From Tubiluchus corallicola (taxonomy: Eukaryota > Priapulida > Priapulimorpha > Priapulimorphida > Tubiluchidae), in NCBI GenBank assembly GCA_030141605.1, contig JAQGDQ010000296.1:1-62000 (forward strand): a DNA stretch of 62,000 nucleotides, given 5' to 3'. The position numbers were made by a program, and so were the translations under genes. Positions within the stretch are counted from its first letter, which is position 1. Each line of letters begins with the position of its first letter. The notes under the pieces are model-generated. The model saw only the letters and a list, made by a program, of their open reading frames with translations. It was not told the origin of the DNA and searched no databases. Shown here one piece after another: positions 48,701 through 61,436 of this stretch.

Positions 48701-51700
48701 GCCTCTGGTTAACAGGGACTTATCCACATATAATTTTCCAAATCATAACAACTTTGCATTGTTTCATGTACATAGTGAACATTTTTATAAATCTTTTTTC
48801 CTTGCCACTGTGGTTGATTGGAATACCCTTCCTGTTTTCATACAACAAGCTCCCACCATTGGTTGTTTTGTTAGTTCTTTGATAAAGCACTTGGATTTTA
48901 TTAATAGACCCAAATATTACTCATACGGTTCACCCCCTAACTCTATTCACCATCCACCACTAAGGGTGGGTTTCTTTCAGTTAAATGAGCATTTAAACAG
49001 CCACGGTTGTAGAGTTTCGAAGGGTAACATTATTCTTAAAAATTATATCTGTGGTTTTCAAATTGAAAGTATTGCACATTTTTGCTCGATTGCCTTTTGT
49101 ACATTGCTAGTAGAGATGAACTCGAAGAACGACTAACAAACTATACCAATCAAACACATTACCTTTTAACACAAATAACCTTGACCCACAATTAAAAATT
49201 TCAGTTTTTCTTTCTGATAGGTTTCTACTAAGTTATGATAAGAACATCATCGTATTTGACCTGCTGCAACAGTTCATCTATATTGGTTCATCTAACCGTT
49301 TTAATTATCGTAATTAACAATTGGGATAGTTATGTATATTTTGTGATACAGTTGTTTTTCCTGTTAAACTGCTCTCTTGTAAATTTTGCAGCCTGGGGCA
49401 ATGTGATCAGCATGTATTTTCTGTTTGCCAAAGGCAATTATATCAATTAAATGTTTTTAAAAAAATGAGGGAAATCACCAACTGAAATCAAATTTTTTAA
49501 ACTTCTTTGATATTGCTGATCGAAAATCATTAATATTGTTAGTGTGCTTGTTAACTGGTACTAATAGCTATATATTTCACATTGATAAAAATATATAAAC
49601 AGAAATTGAATGCGATTATAAAAGTAGATAGTTTTTTGGTAATGTTTTTTGTGTTGCAGAAAGAAAGATGCTGAACAAAACGAGACAGCCTGTTAAGACA
49701 TTGCCACTAACAGAAAGATTCAGCTTACAAAGTTGCCTTTCTGACCTTTCTAGTGTGCTAGGAATAAAACAACTTCATCTTGTTAAGTCAACAGAAAAGT
49801 AAATATTCTTTTGTAGTGTAGCTAAAGTTTCTTCTCATATCTCAGCTAACTATTGTTTTCAAAATCGGACAGTTTTTGCATTTACCTGTGTACACATGGG
49901 CCTAGCTAGGAATTACTACATCAGCTGATTCACACTTTAAATCAGCTAGCTCGGCTTATAGAAAAATATCAGCTGAGTCAGTTAAAGGTGCAAATTTTTT
50001 TGAGCTAAATAAATGAAAAATTGTTGGCTAACTGCTAAATTATCGAGACAATTATTTTAAATAAATTGTGTTGCTTATACGCAGAAAAAAGCTGACGTAG
50101 AAATTCAAATAATGCATTAGAGATGAATTTTTTATTATTATAAAAAAGCCATGGATTTATTGCAAATATAATTTAAATCCAACTCTTGGCAGAACTTATC
50201 TTGAACACCAAAATGATCCCATACGTGTGACTTACTTTGCGTATTTGTGTATTTAGTTTCGAATTAATCAGCTTTTGCATTCAAAAATTTCTGAAGTTTA
50301 GTATCTCTGCCAGCACACGCACAGTATGACCAGGAATCCGCAGTGCGTTTTCTGTGCCACTTGATTATGGCAAGAGCGAGAATCTTTGCAGCCGGCATCA
50401 CTGAGTGACTGGCGCGATTAAAGCTGGGTTTCGTATCGGATAGGTCGGCTGTAGAAGTAAACCAGCTGGAGCTCAGCTTAAATGCCATGGCTGTGGGCTC
50501 TATGAATGCTGTTAGCACTGTATTTCTTTATTAATTTCAGGTACACAAGTGGTGTAGCATTGCTTGCAGAAACTGAGCAAGTTGCAAATTCTATTAAAAG
50601 AGCACTTCAAAAACAAAAGGCAAGAGGAGAATTTACCAGGGCTTTTAGGTAGTTAAATTTTTTTATGTATTTCAGTGATTTTGCTCTGTAGACTGGGAAT
50701 TATGGTGGTTGGAACTTTGCTGAAGATAACTGCAGTTGGTCACGTTTTACTTGACTGTTATATTAAAACATTGCTGGGCTTGGTTAAATGCTGGTAAATA
50801 AATAAGATGATTAGAGAAACTATTTCGGGGCTGTGGTACTGTTTTCACCTATATCTATCAAATGAGGGAGGATGTATACGTATGCAAACATGATTTTTGT
50901 CTGTGATCTGAAATCTCCTACATCAAAAATGGTTTGATCAGCCATCTCACTGTTGGCCTAGCAGTTAATAGTCTTCTGTTAGGTATCTACTGTAGAAGTA
51001 TACAAGGAAAGGTGGCATTTAAAGTTTAAATTCTTAAACAATGATATTACGATAAGGTCTGCATTTTCATTGTTAGAACTGAGCATTATTAGGCTCGGGT
51101 AATTACTCGGCTACCTTGGTACCCGATGGAAACACGAATAATAATTATTATTTTTAACAAATATTTAAACTTCACATCAAAGAGTTATGTTTACTTAGTA
51201 TATTAAAGTATGCAGGCTCAGTGCATAGCCAATGCGCGTTATGTTGGTTAAAGTCGACCAAGCTGCTTTCAAAATGTATCGCATATTTGACAGAAAAAAT
51301 TTCAACGAGTTTATGTTTTCAAACGTTCCATCTCAGCTGACATTGCCATGAAACCAGTTACAGACCCAATTGCTGGTTACTCGTTAAAAGGTCGTAGTTT
51401 TCTACAAAATCTAATAGATAAATGGACTGTTTGCAACTTATCCCTAGTTAAATCTGAGCACCTAACTCAGGGGTAAGTTGACTATCCTCCTTATTAATAG
51501 GTGCAGCAGTTATGTAACTTATGCTTTGTCTAGTTGATGAGTTGTTTCAGTTGTGTTTGTCTATGTGTTTAGCTAAAAGTTATGGCTTGCATTCTTTTTC
51601 GGACTTTTTGCCTCCCCCCCCCTCCCCCCAGACATCTGAGTGTTGAGAACTGCACCACTATGGCATACCTTGAGGTACAGTGTCAGTTTGTATGATTAAC

Positions 51701-54700
51701 CTGGTTGGTTGGATCCATTCTACAAACAGGTTAATGCTTGAGTAGGCAACTGTATCTTGTATGTACGACTAGCCTGTAGGCCATATTGTCTGCCATTCTT
51801 CCTAATTATCCTTTAATAGGTCATTTAGCTATTCATACCAATATCATGTCCATATATTTGTATTAAATTTAGTTAACATAGTGGTTTGCCCAGCACTATG
51901 TTATTCCCGGAGACTCCTTGTCAAGGATGTAATATCATAAACATTTATTATATCATATATAAGGTCTAGCTCTATACTCGTTTCTTTGTGTCATGTATTA
52001 TTTTTGTTACTAAAATGGTAGCCAGGCTATTTATCATTATAATGTAGTGAGCTGACATATCTATACTTTATTATTGTTATTTACCAATATAAATAATCTC
52101 ATGTAACCACTTATTTCCATTTTTTAATCTCTTGTGCTTTTTTTAGATACACTTTCTAACAATATAGGAAGCACCATAATAGCAATTTCACATTTATCTG
52201 AGTCCAAAAACAAAGATTAGGTTTTTGAATTTGGGGCAGAATTTAAGAACCAGTCTAGCTCTCACCTTTACAATCAAACATTTCTATAAAACAACCCTAT
52301 TTTTCTTTGTTTTGGACAAACGTGCTTATTGTTTAGACAACATTTTTTCGACCATGGATTCTTGGCACCTATAATTAAAGCTGACTGAATTTCACTGTAA
52401 TTTTTTTCTGCATTTACCGATAATTATATATAATGGTTCCAACCACCTTAATTACGAATCCCCAGAAATCTTGACTGGAACTCAGTTATGTCTTGCACCC
52501 CAGTCCTAAAAAATTGACTCGTCCCAAATCCCAGTCTTATCTTGAACGCCAAAACCCCTATTTATAACTATGCCCCATTAAAAATATAATGCAAATTTAG
52601 ATTTTTTTGTGGGTATTGTCCAGTTTAATCTGTAATTTTACTATATTTTTCGTAGGGCCATTACTGTTCGTATGCCACGATTTGATGTGCTTGAACATAC
52701 ATTTGCTGTTAAAATGTGTGCTGTTGGTAACATATATTTGGTATGTAAATTTAATTATCACCGTTTTAGATTTTACCTCTATTTCCCCTCTTTTTTTTAT
52801 TGCTTAATGCTAAGCAATGTTGCTTCTGAGTAATTTTTGGTTAGAATTTGGGAATATTATTAAAATTGAATAGGTTAAATGCATACATACCTTAATCGTT
52901 TACAACACCAAGTACACTAAAATACAGAAAGGGTATTGAATGCTTAGCGTAGCTTAGTAGGTGCCAATTTGGACTTTTGCTGTGCTTTCTTCAGAACATT
53001 TGTTTAAACTCCTATTAAGAACATTTATTTAAACTGCTATATGTAGTGTGTGCCCTAAAATAAGATAAAAGTGAGCTTCTTTACTAGAGTATAGTGAGAT
53101 GATCCCAGAATCCTGCAATGTGTTTGTAGTATAAAATAATATAAGTCTAGTGGTTTGGTTTGTTACTATAGGTGGTTTGACTGAGTATATTGAAGCGAGC
53201 TCAGAATTTTATGGTGTGTTTGTAGCACAATATAAACTGAGTCTTGTAGCATGGTAAATTCAGATTCGTATTCTGTCGTATGTACTTGTGATTATTGTTT
53301 GACCTAATCTGTTTCTCTGCAACACGTTAGTGGTGGACGTTAAGCAATTGCTTTGGTTGCCTGTTTCATCAAGTATCACTTATTGTGCTTAGTAATTGAT
53401 TACTCATTGAATTGTAGCTAGTTGTGAATTTTAATGCTTTCAGTGCTAATTAAAGTGTATAAAATTATGAGCCAGTATGATGCATTCATAGTTGTTTAAT
53501 TTACATATTGTATCATTACCAGACAAATAATTGATTACTGGGATAATTTTAAGTGAGATTTCAGTTATAAAGATTCTAAAAGCTTTCTGTGTCACCTGTT
53601 TCTACATTATGCCTTATATAAATTTTTATGGTGTGTTAGTAAATCATTGTTAGCTTCTTGTTAGTTGTTGTGCAAAGCAACTAATTTTTGGATGCGCTCT
53701 CACCTCTAGGCTTACATAGTAAATGCTGATGTAAACCTGTGTGATGTGATCAGAAATTTATTATTAATTGTCTGAATTTCAAACTATTGATTCTGTTTAC
53801 TTTGCAGCCTATTAAAGAAGTGAAAGTTACAAAAAGTGCATTAAAAGCTGGACTTGTAAAACAAAGTGTTATTAGAAGCCAGGTTTTATCAACAAATGAG
53901 CATTATAATTGTGCTTTAGTGGAACTCTGGCCTTCTTCAGGTAAATATTGCTTGGCTTACTTAGCAACAAACATTGTTCTTAAGTGAATAAATCAACTTA
54001 GAATGAACATGGTGTGTGTTTACCATCTGAAATGATTCATCATTATGACTGATTAATAACTGGATGGGTAAATTCTGGGTATTTTCCTGAGTCATACAAG
54101 CTGCATCAGCATATTTTGTTGAGGGAGGATGCATATGTATCCAAAAATAACTAAAATGCTGCTACTGTTTTATATTTCATCTTAAATTATCGTGCCTGAT
54201 CATGAACAAAGTTTTGGATTTGCCATCAGCGTGATAAGTTGCACGTGAAAACTAATTATCTTCTTGGACAGTATGTGCAGTTAAGTATGTAAACAATTTT
54301 GAAACTTTTCCCTAAATTCTTTTGGTTATATTTCAAGAATTTTTTCATATTGGACTGATGTCAGCAGCATATTGCAGTTGAAAGAAGTTGCAGATTTACT
54401 AATTGTAAAATTGCAGTTCCCTGTATTATGTGTTGTACAGCATTTGTTACCAAAATGAAATCTTTGTAAATATTCATGTAAATTTGGAACCAATAGTGGT
54501 GTAATGTTTATGTTTAGAATGTTTTTTCTGGCATCATCAGTGCAGTGCAAGATAACATATAAGAATGAAGTGAAAACTAAGTGTAGTTTTAAAAAACTAT
54601 TGAAAATAAGAAAAAAACAAGGAAGGGGAGATGGGTGGAAAAGCAGAGTCTGAGTGAAAGATAAACGACTGAAATGCATGATGAGCAATTAAGTTTTCCA

Positions 54701-57343
54701 TTTGCAACGAAATATATCAAAATAATTTTTTTTCAGTGTGTAGAGCAGTAAATGCATGGCACATTCATAAACTTTTCCACTTCAGATTCACTATGAATTT
54801 AAATTAAATAATTGTTTTTTAAAATACTTGTTTAAATCTATGAAAATGTGCTAAGTGATAATATCAGACAGTGTGTTTTATAATTTAGGTCCCGAAAGGG
54901 TAGTGGAGTTTACTGCTGTAGTAGTTCTGCATAAATTGACATTAAATTTACTGAATCTGGCATTGTAATGTTTCACACAAAATTTTAATAGATTAATAAA
55001 AAAATTTTGAAAGCATTAAAATGACAATAAACTGTCATTAGATCAGGGAAGGTACCTGTAGAAAGAGAAAGATTAATAATTTGGTTAAGTGGAGTACAAA
55101 TTGTCTCGATGAGTTAAAAAGAACGAAATGCAATATGCTAAAAATATCTGAACTTCTTAGGGTAAATTAAGTTAGAAATTTGGTAACTTCATTGGGTGTA
55201 ATAGGATGAAGAAAGAATTGCGAAAATTATTTTTGAGCAAATAGTTAAAATTGATATTAGTTTGTGAGGGCCAGATTTGAGGCCTAAATTACATAGTTTA
55301 AGTACGATGAATTATAATTATTTAAACAGCCAAGTTGGAGTTTCAATTAAACTCATTTATTTCGAAAATGAATTACTATCTGTACTGTCATCTCTTTCAG
55401 AATGAGAAACTAACATTTCTTGATGCATTCTACAACCATTTAGAATTTTGTTGATTCTTCTCTTTGTCAGTGGACCACAATTGTCATTTTCTTCATTATG
55501 AAATGTATCACAAGCATTTTAACCAAGAATTGCTCTAAATTTACGTGAAACACGAAAAATTTTATTGATAAGTTGACAAATTGGCCATTTCCAAACTTTA
55601 CACGGTGTGCTTAAAGTAAAACTAGGCTATTACTGAATAAATGGCTCGTACGTCTGTACCACACAGATTAACATGCTAACTCGCCGATTCCATCAAAGAG
55701 TGAAGTAGCAAGATGATAATGATATAAACTGCATTTTGCAAAACACTAGTTAGGCTGTGGTGTCTGATAGATTTGCAAGGTGCTAAAACTTATGTTAAGG
55801 CATAATTTGTTTTGTTGTAGTTAAATGGCACATGTTGCGTGTTTTTCTGGTCAGTAGGCTAGCTCCGATATTTGGAGATCATACCTATTCTGCCAGAGTG
55901 AAGTCAGTGATGAATTCTCCAGTTGAATTTGACCCAAGAATCTGTCAGCCACAAACACAGGTACATTATTAATTTTGTCTGGCAGCAAAAATCTGAGTGA
56001 TATTATTGATAAAGGAGATATTGTTCTGCACTTTTAACACATTTTTAGTTGTAATGTAGCTAAATACAGTCGAATCCCGGTAATACGATTTTAAAGGGAC
56101 CAAAATCTTTTTCCGTGTTAAGTGTGTTTCATACTATATAGTATGCACATTTTTGCCAACTCATAAATACCAATTAACTGATTAACTGATCAGTGTTTTC
56201 TATTGATCAGTGAACATAAGCTCGTTAAGCTATGGTTTTCCACAAGTACAACTACAAAATTATATCAATATAAAGTCAGTCTAAAAGCAAACCTGCAAGC
56301 AAAATGTTTAGCCCAGTGTCAGAGAGTTTGTGATGTGTCTACTGCTTTGGCATTATAATTGGATATCTGTAAATAGGCTGTTTACAGATAGGAAGACAGG
56401 CTATAACAAATATAGATGATTTAAACTATAATGGCAAATAACTTTTTGGAAAATAACAGTTTGACTGTTCACATGCGGAATTTGAATCTAGGCAGCTATT
56501 GGATTAATTAATTCAAACAGTAGGCGTAGGTACGATGATGTACGTACATGTGTTATGTTATGAGGCATATTGCGTTGTAAAAGGAATCATCTAAGCTATA
56601 GTCACCATGGCAACAGGCAAAAAGTGTGTAGAATGGGCGGACCACAGCAGATATTGTATTACAAGTGTTTCTTTGAAAACAGGTAGGATTTTGAGAAAAC
56701 ATCGTACAAAATGGGTTTTGTAATAGTGAGTTTCGTAGTAATCACATGTGACCACATTGGTTTTATTATAATCTTGGCAGTAAAGTCATTGTGCAACTGA
56801 GAGTTTCGTTATAAGCCGAATTGTATTACCGGCATTCGACTATAACTAGCTGGACCCATAAATGCATGTATCTGTTTTAGTCTTTTTTTCTTTCTAACTT
56901 TCTCATATCAGTGTTATTGAATTTCACATATATTTTTTCTGTGTTCTGCAGCTTGTATTTTAAAGGTAATGACATTAAGTAAACCTATCAAATTTAGCCC
57001 TATCATTAGCAAAATTTTTTGTTATTGAAATGAAAACATTTATGCAGCAAAGCTAGCCATACATAGTGTTCACATCTTTTCAGATTTGCTAATGATAATT
57101 AATTTATTTACTGCTAATTTTTATATAAATTTTTATCTCAAGGTGCTGCCCACTAAAATTAAACAGTGTTTGGGTCTTGAAACTGAAGAAGAAATTGAAG
57201 AAGTACCTCTTCATTTGCATTGTTATTCATCAGTCCTACATCTACCCTACAAAAAGGTAACTCAAGGTATAACTATAGTTGCCCCATTTCCAGCATATTT
57301 TCTTGATACTTTACGGAAATTAAAATTAGATGTTAGTGCATGA
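45757..57343 (+). CDS. RPUSD3: RPUSD3-type mitochondrial pseudouridine synthase (RluA family)
   Basis: Eight exons: 45757-45892, 47029-47073, 49660-49798, 50541-50648, 52656-52740, 53808-53940, 55821-55960 and 57143-57343. All are GT-AG and in phase, giving 328 residues. GIVAVNKPHGLAV near residue 45 is the conserved RluA-fold motif I. The catalytic-loop region reads STEKYTSGVALLA where catalytic members have RLDxxTSG, so the expected Asp is Glu and the Arg-Leu before it is lost; mammalian RPUSD3 is likewise divergent here. GDHTYSARVKSVM and the C-terminal PLHLHCYSS...PYKKVTQGITIVAPFPAYF match RPUSD3. In mammals RPUSD3 acts with TRUB2 on mitochondrial mRNA. The first 40 residues are Arg-containing with no acids early on, compatible with mitochondrial import. 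AATAAA follows at 57426. Confidence 0.9.
46455..46680. repeat. Foldback repeat, full copy
   Basis: Starts with gactcatacttctat and ggctaattg as at 4255, but then carries aggtgccacttaatagactc, the inverse of the later block of that copy. It lies in intron 1 of the pseudouridine synthase gene. Confidence 0.5.
47320..47546 (+). pseudogene. LINE ORF1-like 3' fragment
   Basis: One frame reads KSGDIIQKSKEIQ, then an in-frame stop after MEKAY, then KRVKFASAMGKLYIDGKEY. The last block resembles the C-terminal end of ORF1 proteins of invertebrate non-LTR elements. It lies just upstream of a reverse transcriptase remnant in the same orientation. Confidence 0.5.
47590..49137 (+). pseudogene. Degenerate non-LTR (LINE) reverse transcriptase
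   Basis: Fragments in several frames: 47636-47833 continues past a stop into AFDTVWHSGLLFKLRQNGI (motif A region); 47995-48237 holds QGSILGPIPFLVFIDDL and the catalytic-site LFADDTSLI; 48450-49136 holds GPFLEYANPVWCNIPSF, the C-terminal region of jockey/CR1-type elements. Stops and frameshifts show it is dead. It sits in intron 2 of the pseudouridine synthase gene in the same orientation as that gene. Confidence 0.92.
51700..52260 (+). repeat. Dispersed repeat, copy 2
   Basis: Direct, diverged copy of the repeat at 6620-7270. It lies in intron 4 of the pseudouridine synthase gene. Confidence 0.5.
56067..56842. mobile_element. pogo/Tc1-like miniature element
   Basis: Left end CAGTCGAATCCCGGTAATACGA; the inverted right end reads TAGTCGAATGCCGGTAATAC. 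TA flanks at 56065-56066 and 56843-56844. It is 776 bases without a transposase. The terminal sequence is like that of pogo/Tigger-type elements. It lies in intron 7 of the pseudouridine synthase gene. Confidence 0.75.
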
Positions 57344-57431
57344 CATTGAAATTTCGAGTACTGATACGAATAACTAGGTTATATGGATCAGCTAACATTA
57401 TCTGTAATTTGTAATAATGATGCAAAATAAA

Positions 57432-58160
57432 TCTAATTTTAAATTAGCTAATCAGGGACTCTATTCTCAATGATGTTGCAAATTGCTTTTTTGCTAAAAC
57501 CAGAAGGTTCGTTTTGAAGTATCTGGAAATAGAAAATGAATTTTTAGCGACATGTACTTTATGAATTTGAATGATATTTTATGTTATTTTAGTATAAAAA
57601 TTTTATAAGTTTTAAAAAATCATAAGTGGTAGCCACCACAAATGCTGTAGTAATTATACCAGTATTTTTTCAGAAGTATGTGATTATTTGTAAACATTAG
57701 AAAACTAGAAGCCATGCTCAGCATGTATATTACTGACTTTCTCAGTATTAAGAAGCTTTATTATTTTATTACGAAAACACCAAACAACAATACAGTATTG
57801 CAAAATACATTATGATAACATGGTATGTATAGTTACATTAATTTCATCATAAAATTGACATGGTATGATATCTATATAAATTGTTGCTTGCATTATAGTC
57901 AGAAGCATTATTTGTGTGGCTATAATGCAATTAATGGTGCTGGTGTTAGGGTGCAAAAAAGGAAAGTAAAAAATGATGGAATGATAGTGGAGAGTGCAGG
58001 AGATGGGAATTAGTAGGGTTAGGTTAGTGAAATGATGTGAATGAGAATGAATATGAGATTGCTATTAGGACATCAGAAAAATATATCAACATTTATCAAT
58101 ATATATCTGAACGTGCGTTACATACTATGCAAGCTTCATCTTTAATATGAATTTAGGAAT
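57432..58160. other. Spacer, no gene seen
   Basis: AT-rich sequence between the synthase 3' end and the LINE fragment. Confidence 0.5.
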
Positions 58161-58167
58161 GAAGTTT

Positions 58168-58900
58168 TCAAACTTTTTTTAAATCTTGGTAACTACGCGG
58201 TTTCACAACATTAGTCCTACACCAAACAACTTGATACTCATTAAATCTAGTATTGTAATGTTTTTGATTAAGATTAACAGGATTAACGAAAAAAGATGGC
58301 AGAGATTTATAGTGAGTTTTATACATGAATATGCTTATATTATATTTAATTAAGTCGTCAATGGTCACTTGTTTGAAATCTTTGAGGTGCCAATTCAAAA
58401 TAGGCGCAAATTTAGGTAAGCCATGAAAAACGCGAATAAACTTGCGTTGAAGAGCACGGAGAGAATCTAGGTTCGATGGATAGGTCGGACTCCATAAAAT
58501 GAGGGCATAGTTAAAATAGGGTATGACTAAAGAATGATATAAAGTTCTTAAATGTGTTTGAGAAAGACTATTTTTGATATAAGAAATGATTCCAACATTC
58601 TTGGCTAATCATATTAATGTGAGGATTCAAGTATAGATTTTCATGATAATGATGCATAAAAATTTTATTTGTTTAATTTGTTCAATAGGGGTACCATTGA
58701 TCATTAGAAGGTTGGAATTTGGGGGAAGTGGTTTGTTTATAGAGCGAAACATGACACTTAGTTTTATCTGCATTAGGAGAAAGTTTATTAGCTTTGAACA
58801 AATAATCTTTAGCCCCTTACTGTCACAAACCCCTAGTAGTAGCAATCTACATTTGTGTTACTCAACTTCCTGTTCGTGTAATCAGGAGTAGCTAATTGCA
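58168..58900 (-). pseudogene. LINE reverse transcriptase 3' fragment
   Basis: On the minus strand, 58845-58627 reads KLSVMFRSINKPLPPNS and INGTPIEQIKQIKFL. After a frame change it continues as YFNYALILWSPTYPSN, ALQRKFIRVFHGLPKF and WHLKDFKQVTIDDLIKYN. This order matches the C-terminal part of non-LTR reverse transcriptases. The 5' part is missing. It is in the opposite orientation to the copy at 47.6 kb and only distantly alike, so it is a separate insertion. Confidence 0.85.
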
Positions 58901-60600
58901 AAGCGGAATAGCACTAATAGAGGGCGTACGGTGCGTTGTGTCTCTTGATGGAAATAATCGTCTACATTCGCTCTGTTCTGCTTTATATAGAGATATTGAC
59001 ACAGACAAACATTTGTTCATTCACTTATTATATTATATTATTATTGTATATAAGTATAGTAAGTACAATTATTGTAATTACTGAATATGTAAGGTGGTTT
59101 ATTATGAAACTCTCGTTATATAGACAGCCATAGTGGGTGCATACTTTTATTGTTTTACACGGTTCATATCTGTGGAAAACCTGCTGTAGTTACACATTTT
59201 TTCATAGCCAATACATACATACATACACATATATATATGTGTGTGTCACACATTCTAATAATATTTTACCCTGTAATCAAATTTGATCACACTATTGTCT
59301 GCCTGGAGGTATTTATTTAATTATGATAACGAAATGATGATATGCCGGTGGTATTTAAGGCACAGACAACATTAGGTACCATTTAGTTAGTATCAGGCAC
59401 AGGAACAGTTGCAGACACTGCTTCTGCCTCTGTCAGCAGAGGGCAGCACCGGTACGTATTTCCTTCATAAGTTCTGTGTTACTATACTGTACTATAAGTG
59501 CCAAACATTTATTTCGGTAATATTGCTACATAGAGATATGTTTTGTCAGTTTCTATCCTAGATAAGACATTATTTGTTCTGTTTGGCTTATACAATATTT
59601 GTGTGGGTAGCGTTCCTGCCACAAGTCTCAGTGAATACTCTAAAGAAGCCTGTGTTCCGAGCCAGTGTTACATGTAATCTCTCACTTGTTTTTACCGCAT
59701 TTATTGCCGATTGTGCTATGTCCTATTGCTATGTGCTTAGGAAAATATTTTTATAGCTTCAACACGCAACACGGACGTGATAAAACCAAAACGCCAAACA
59801 AATGAATTAAAATAAATAAGCTCCATGTTTTACAGGTTTAATCAGAAATTTTATGTGTACAAGACAGTATTTCATGATAATATAGAAAGTCTTTCACCAA
59901 AAACATTTTACAGAAACATGGGCCAAATTAAAACAGTGTTACATTGACAGTTACATTTGTGCAGTGGATATGAATACATGCGTTGGAATACAATTAATAA
60001 AAGCTGATGTTAATCACAAGTGCTAAAAATTATAAAGGTACATCAACATTCGAAGTCAGGCTTCCCATCTGATTCTTCTCTGGATTGCTCGTCTGTCTGT
60101 TTTTCGTCAAGACATTTTATGGACAAGTGTTGTTATCTGCCAAACTGTGATGAAGCCAGGGAAGATGCGTGCTGGGTCACCTGCCATAATCTTACAGAAT
60201 CATTGATTACAAATAGAATCACTTATCGAATCCATTCTGCTCTCACTCTTCATTCAAATTCGATTGAACTCTAGAAAAATTCACTAATACATTTGTATTG
60301 CTGTCTGCTGTCTGGAAGAAAGTTTTCTTGCACCGCACGATATGTATATATATAAACGGCCACACCTCCAGCTCATCACAATGCTCACGTGACCACACTC
60401 AGCAACCCAAGCTCAGAAAAGTATGGGTCGGTTGGTCCCATGAACCGGACCACCCCCCAGGTTCGTTACAGCTCTCCCTCTTGTTAACCAACCTGTTTGT
60501 CAAGCGGATCCAGGAGGGAGCATCCCTCACATTTTTACCAAACTTGGGTTCTCACTCGCACTGGTAAGTGATTCTCAGAATATGACAGTTCATTAAAAAA
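58901..60600. other. Spacer with simple repeats and rising GC content
   Basis: Contains an (ATAC)n/(TA)n/(TG)n cluster near 59210-59250 and a GC-richer stretch from about 60360. A segment near 59345-59465 has a TATTTAAGG box-like word followed by a Cys/Ser-codon-free GC-rich block; it could be an LTR or promoter fragment but has no partner in the window. Confidence 0.4.
59439..59457 (+). promoter_or_regulatory. CTCF-like motif
   Basis: cagcagagggcagcaccgg resembles the animal CTCF core CCASYAGRKGGCR. A single match of this kind is weak evidence. Confidence 0.25.
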
Positions 60601-60628
60601 ATTTTCCCAAAATTTTGCGATTAAAGAG

Positions 60629-61435
60629 GTGACAGTTCAGATCAGTAATGACATTTCTCAAAGTTTTGTACGTTTTCTCTATCAGAGACTTTTAAAGCTG
60701 TTCTCCTGCATTCAAGTGGATGCCATTTCGAATCTGACCATGTTTCGCAACTTCGAAAGGAACATTAGAGGCGGGAGTGTTTTCGTGAATGTCCACGAAG
60801 TATCGGCTAACTGTCCTGAAATGGGTCACTCCTTCGATCTTGAAAAACCTCTCTGTCACCTATTTCCAATTGACATGAATAATCTGTATGGTCAAGCCCT
60901 TTCCCAACCACTTCCCTGTGGCGATTTCAGGCAGCTGGCCGACCCGGATAGCTTCGATCCGAGCTCCGTGGATGAGGGTGGCGACGTCGGATATTTTGTG
61001 ATCTGCGATCTGAAATATCCGGTGGTAATCCACGATTTTTTGGCGGATTTACCGTTGACACCCGAGCGCATGACACGTCAGACCTCGCTGTTTTCGGAGT
61101 TGATGAAACGTCAATGGCAGCGGATTTGCGAATTGCGAAATTCGCCCACGCCCATCTTTAGAAGTAGCGAGAAACTGTTGCTCACCCAATTTTCAAAAAA
61201 AGAACTACGGGGTGCACATTTCTCTACTGAAGTTCTATCTAGAGATGGGCAAGGAAATCACTAAAATCCATTCGGTAGTCTCATTTCGACAAGCACCTAT
61301 TTTTAGCTATTTTATTTCCGCCAACAGCTTTAAGAGACAGCAGGCGAAAAACGCCTTCGAAAAAGATCCTTCAAGCTGTTTAATAATAGCCTATACTGAA
61401 AAACCCTGGAGAACGTTGGCGAGCGTTGTTATTTA
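60629..61435 (+). pseudogene. Protein-primed family B DNA polymerase fragment (Polinton/Maverick type)
   Basis: A 211-codon frame (60629-61264) holds RNFERNIRGGSVFVNVHE and, about 30 residues on, DMNNLYGQALSQPLP. This is the polymerase motif (D-x-x-x-LY) and its flanks as found in the protein-primed polymerases of Polintons and related virus-like elements. Near 61203, in a run of A, similarity moves to the overlapping frame ending at 61436 (VHISLLKFYLEMG; then a segment with AKNAFEKD), so there is an indel. That frame soon ends in a stop. The exonuclease half and the rest of the palm are absent, as are integrase and capsid genes. It is a broken remnant, and its GC content is higher than in its surroundings. 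Confidence 0.85.
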
Positions 61436-61436
61436 A

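Noticed and set aside
50264-50518. 84-codon minus frame
   Set aside because: Inside an intron of the pseudouridine synthase gene with no homology recognised.
54326-54688. 120-codon minus frame
   Set aside because: AT-rich intron sequence; no domain or splice context.
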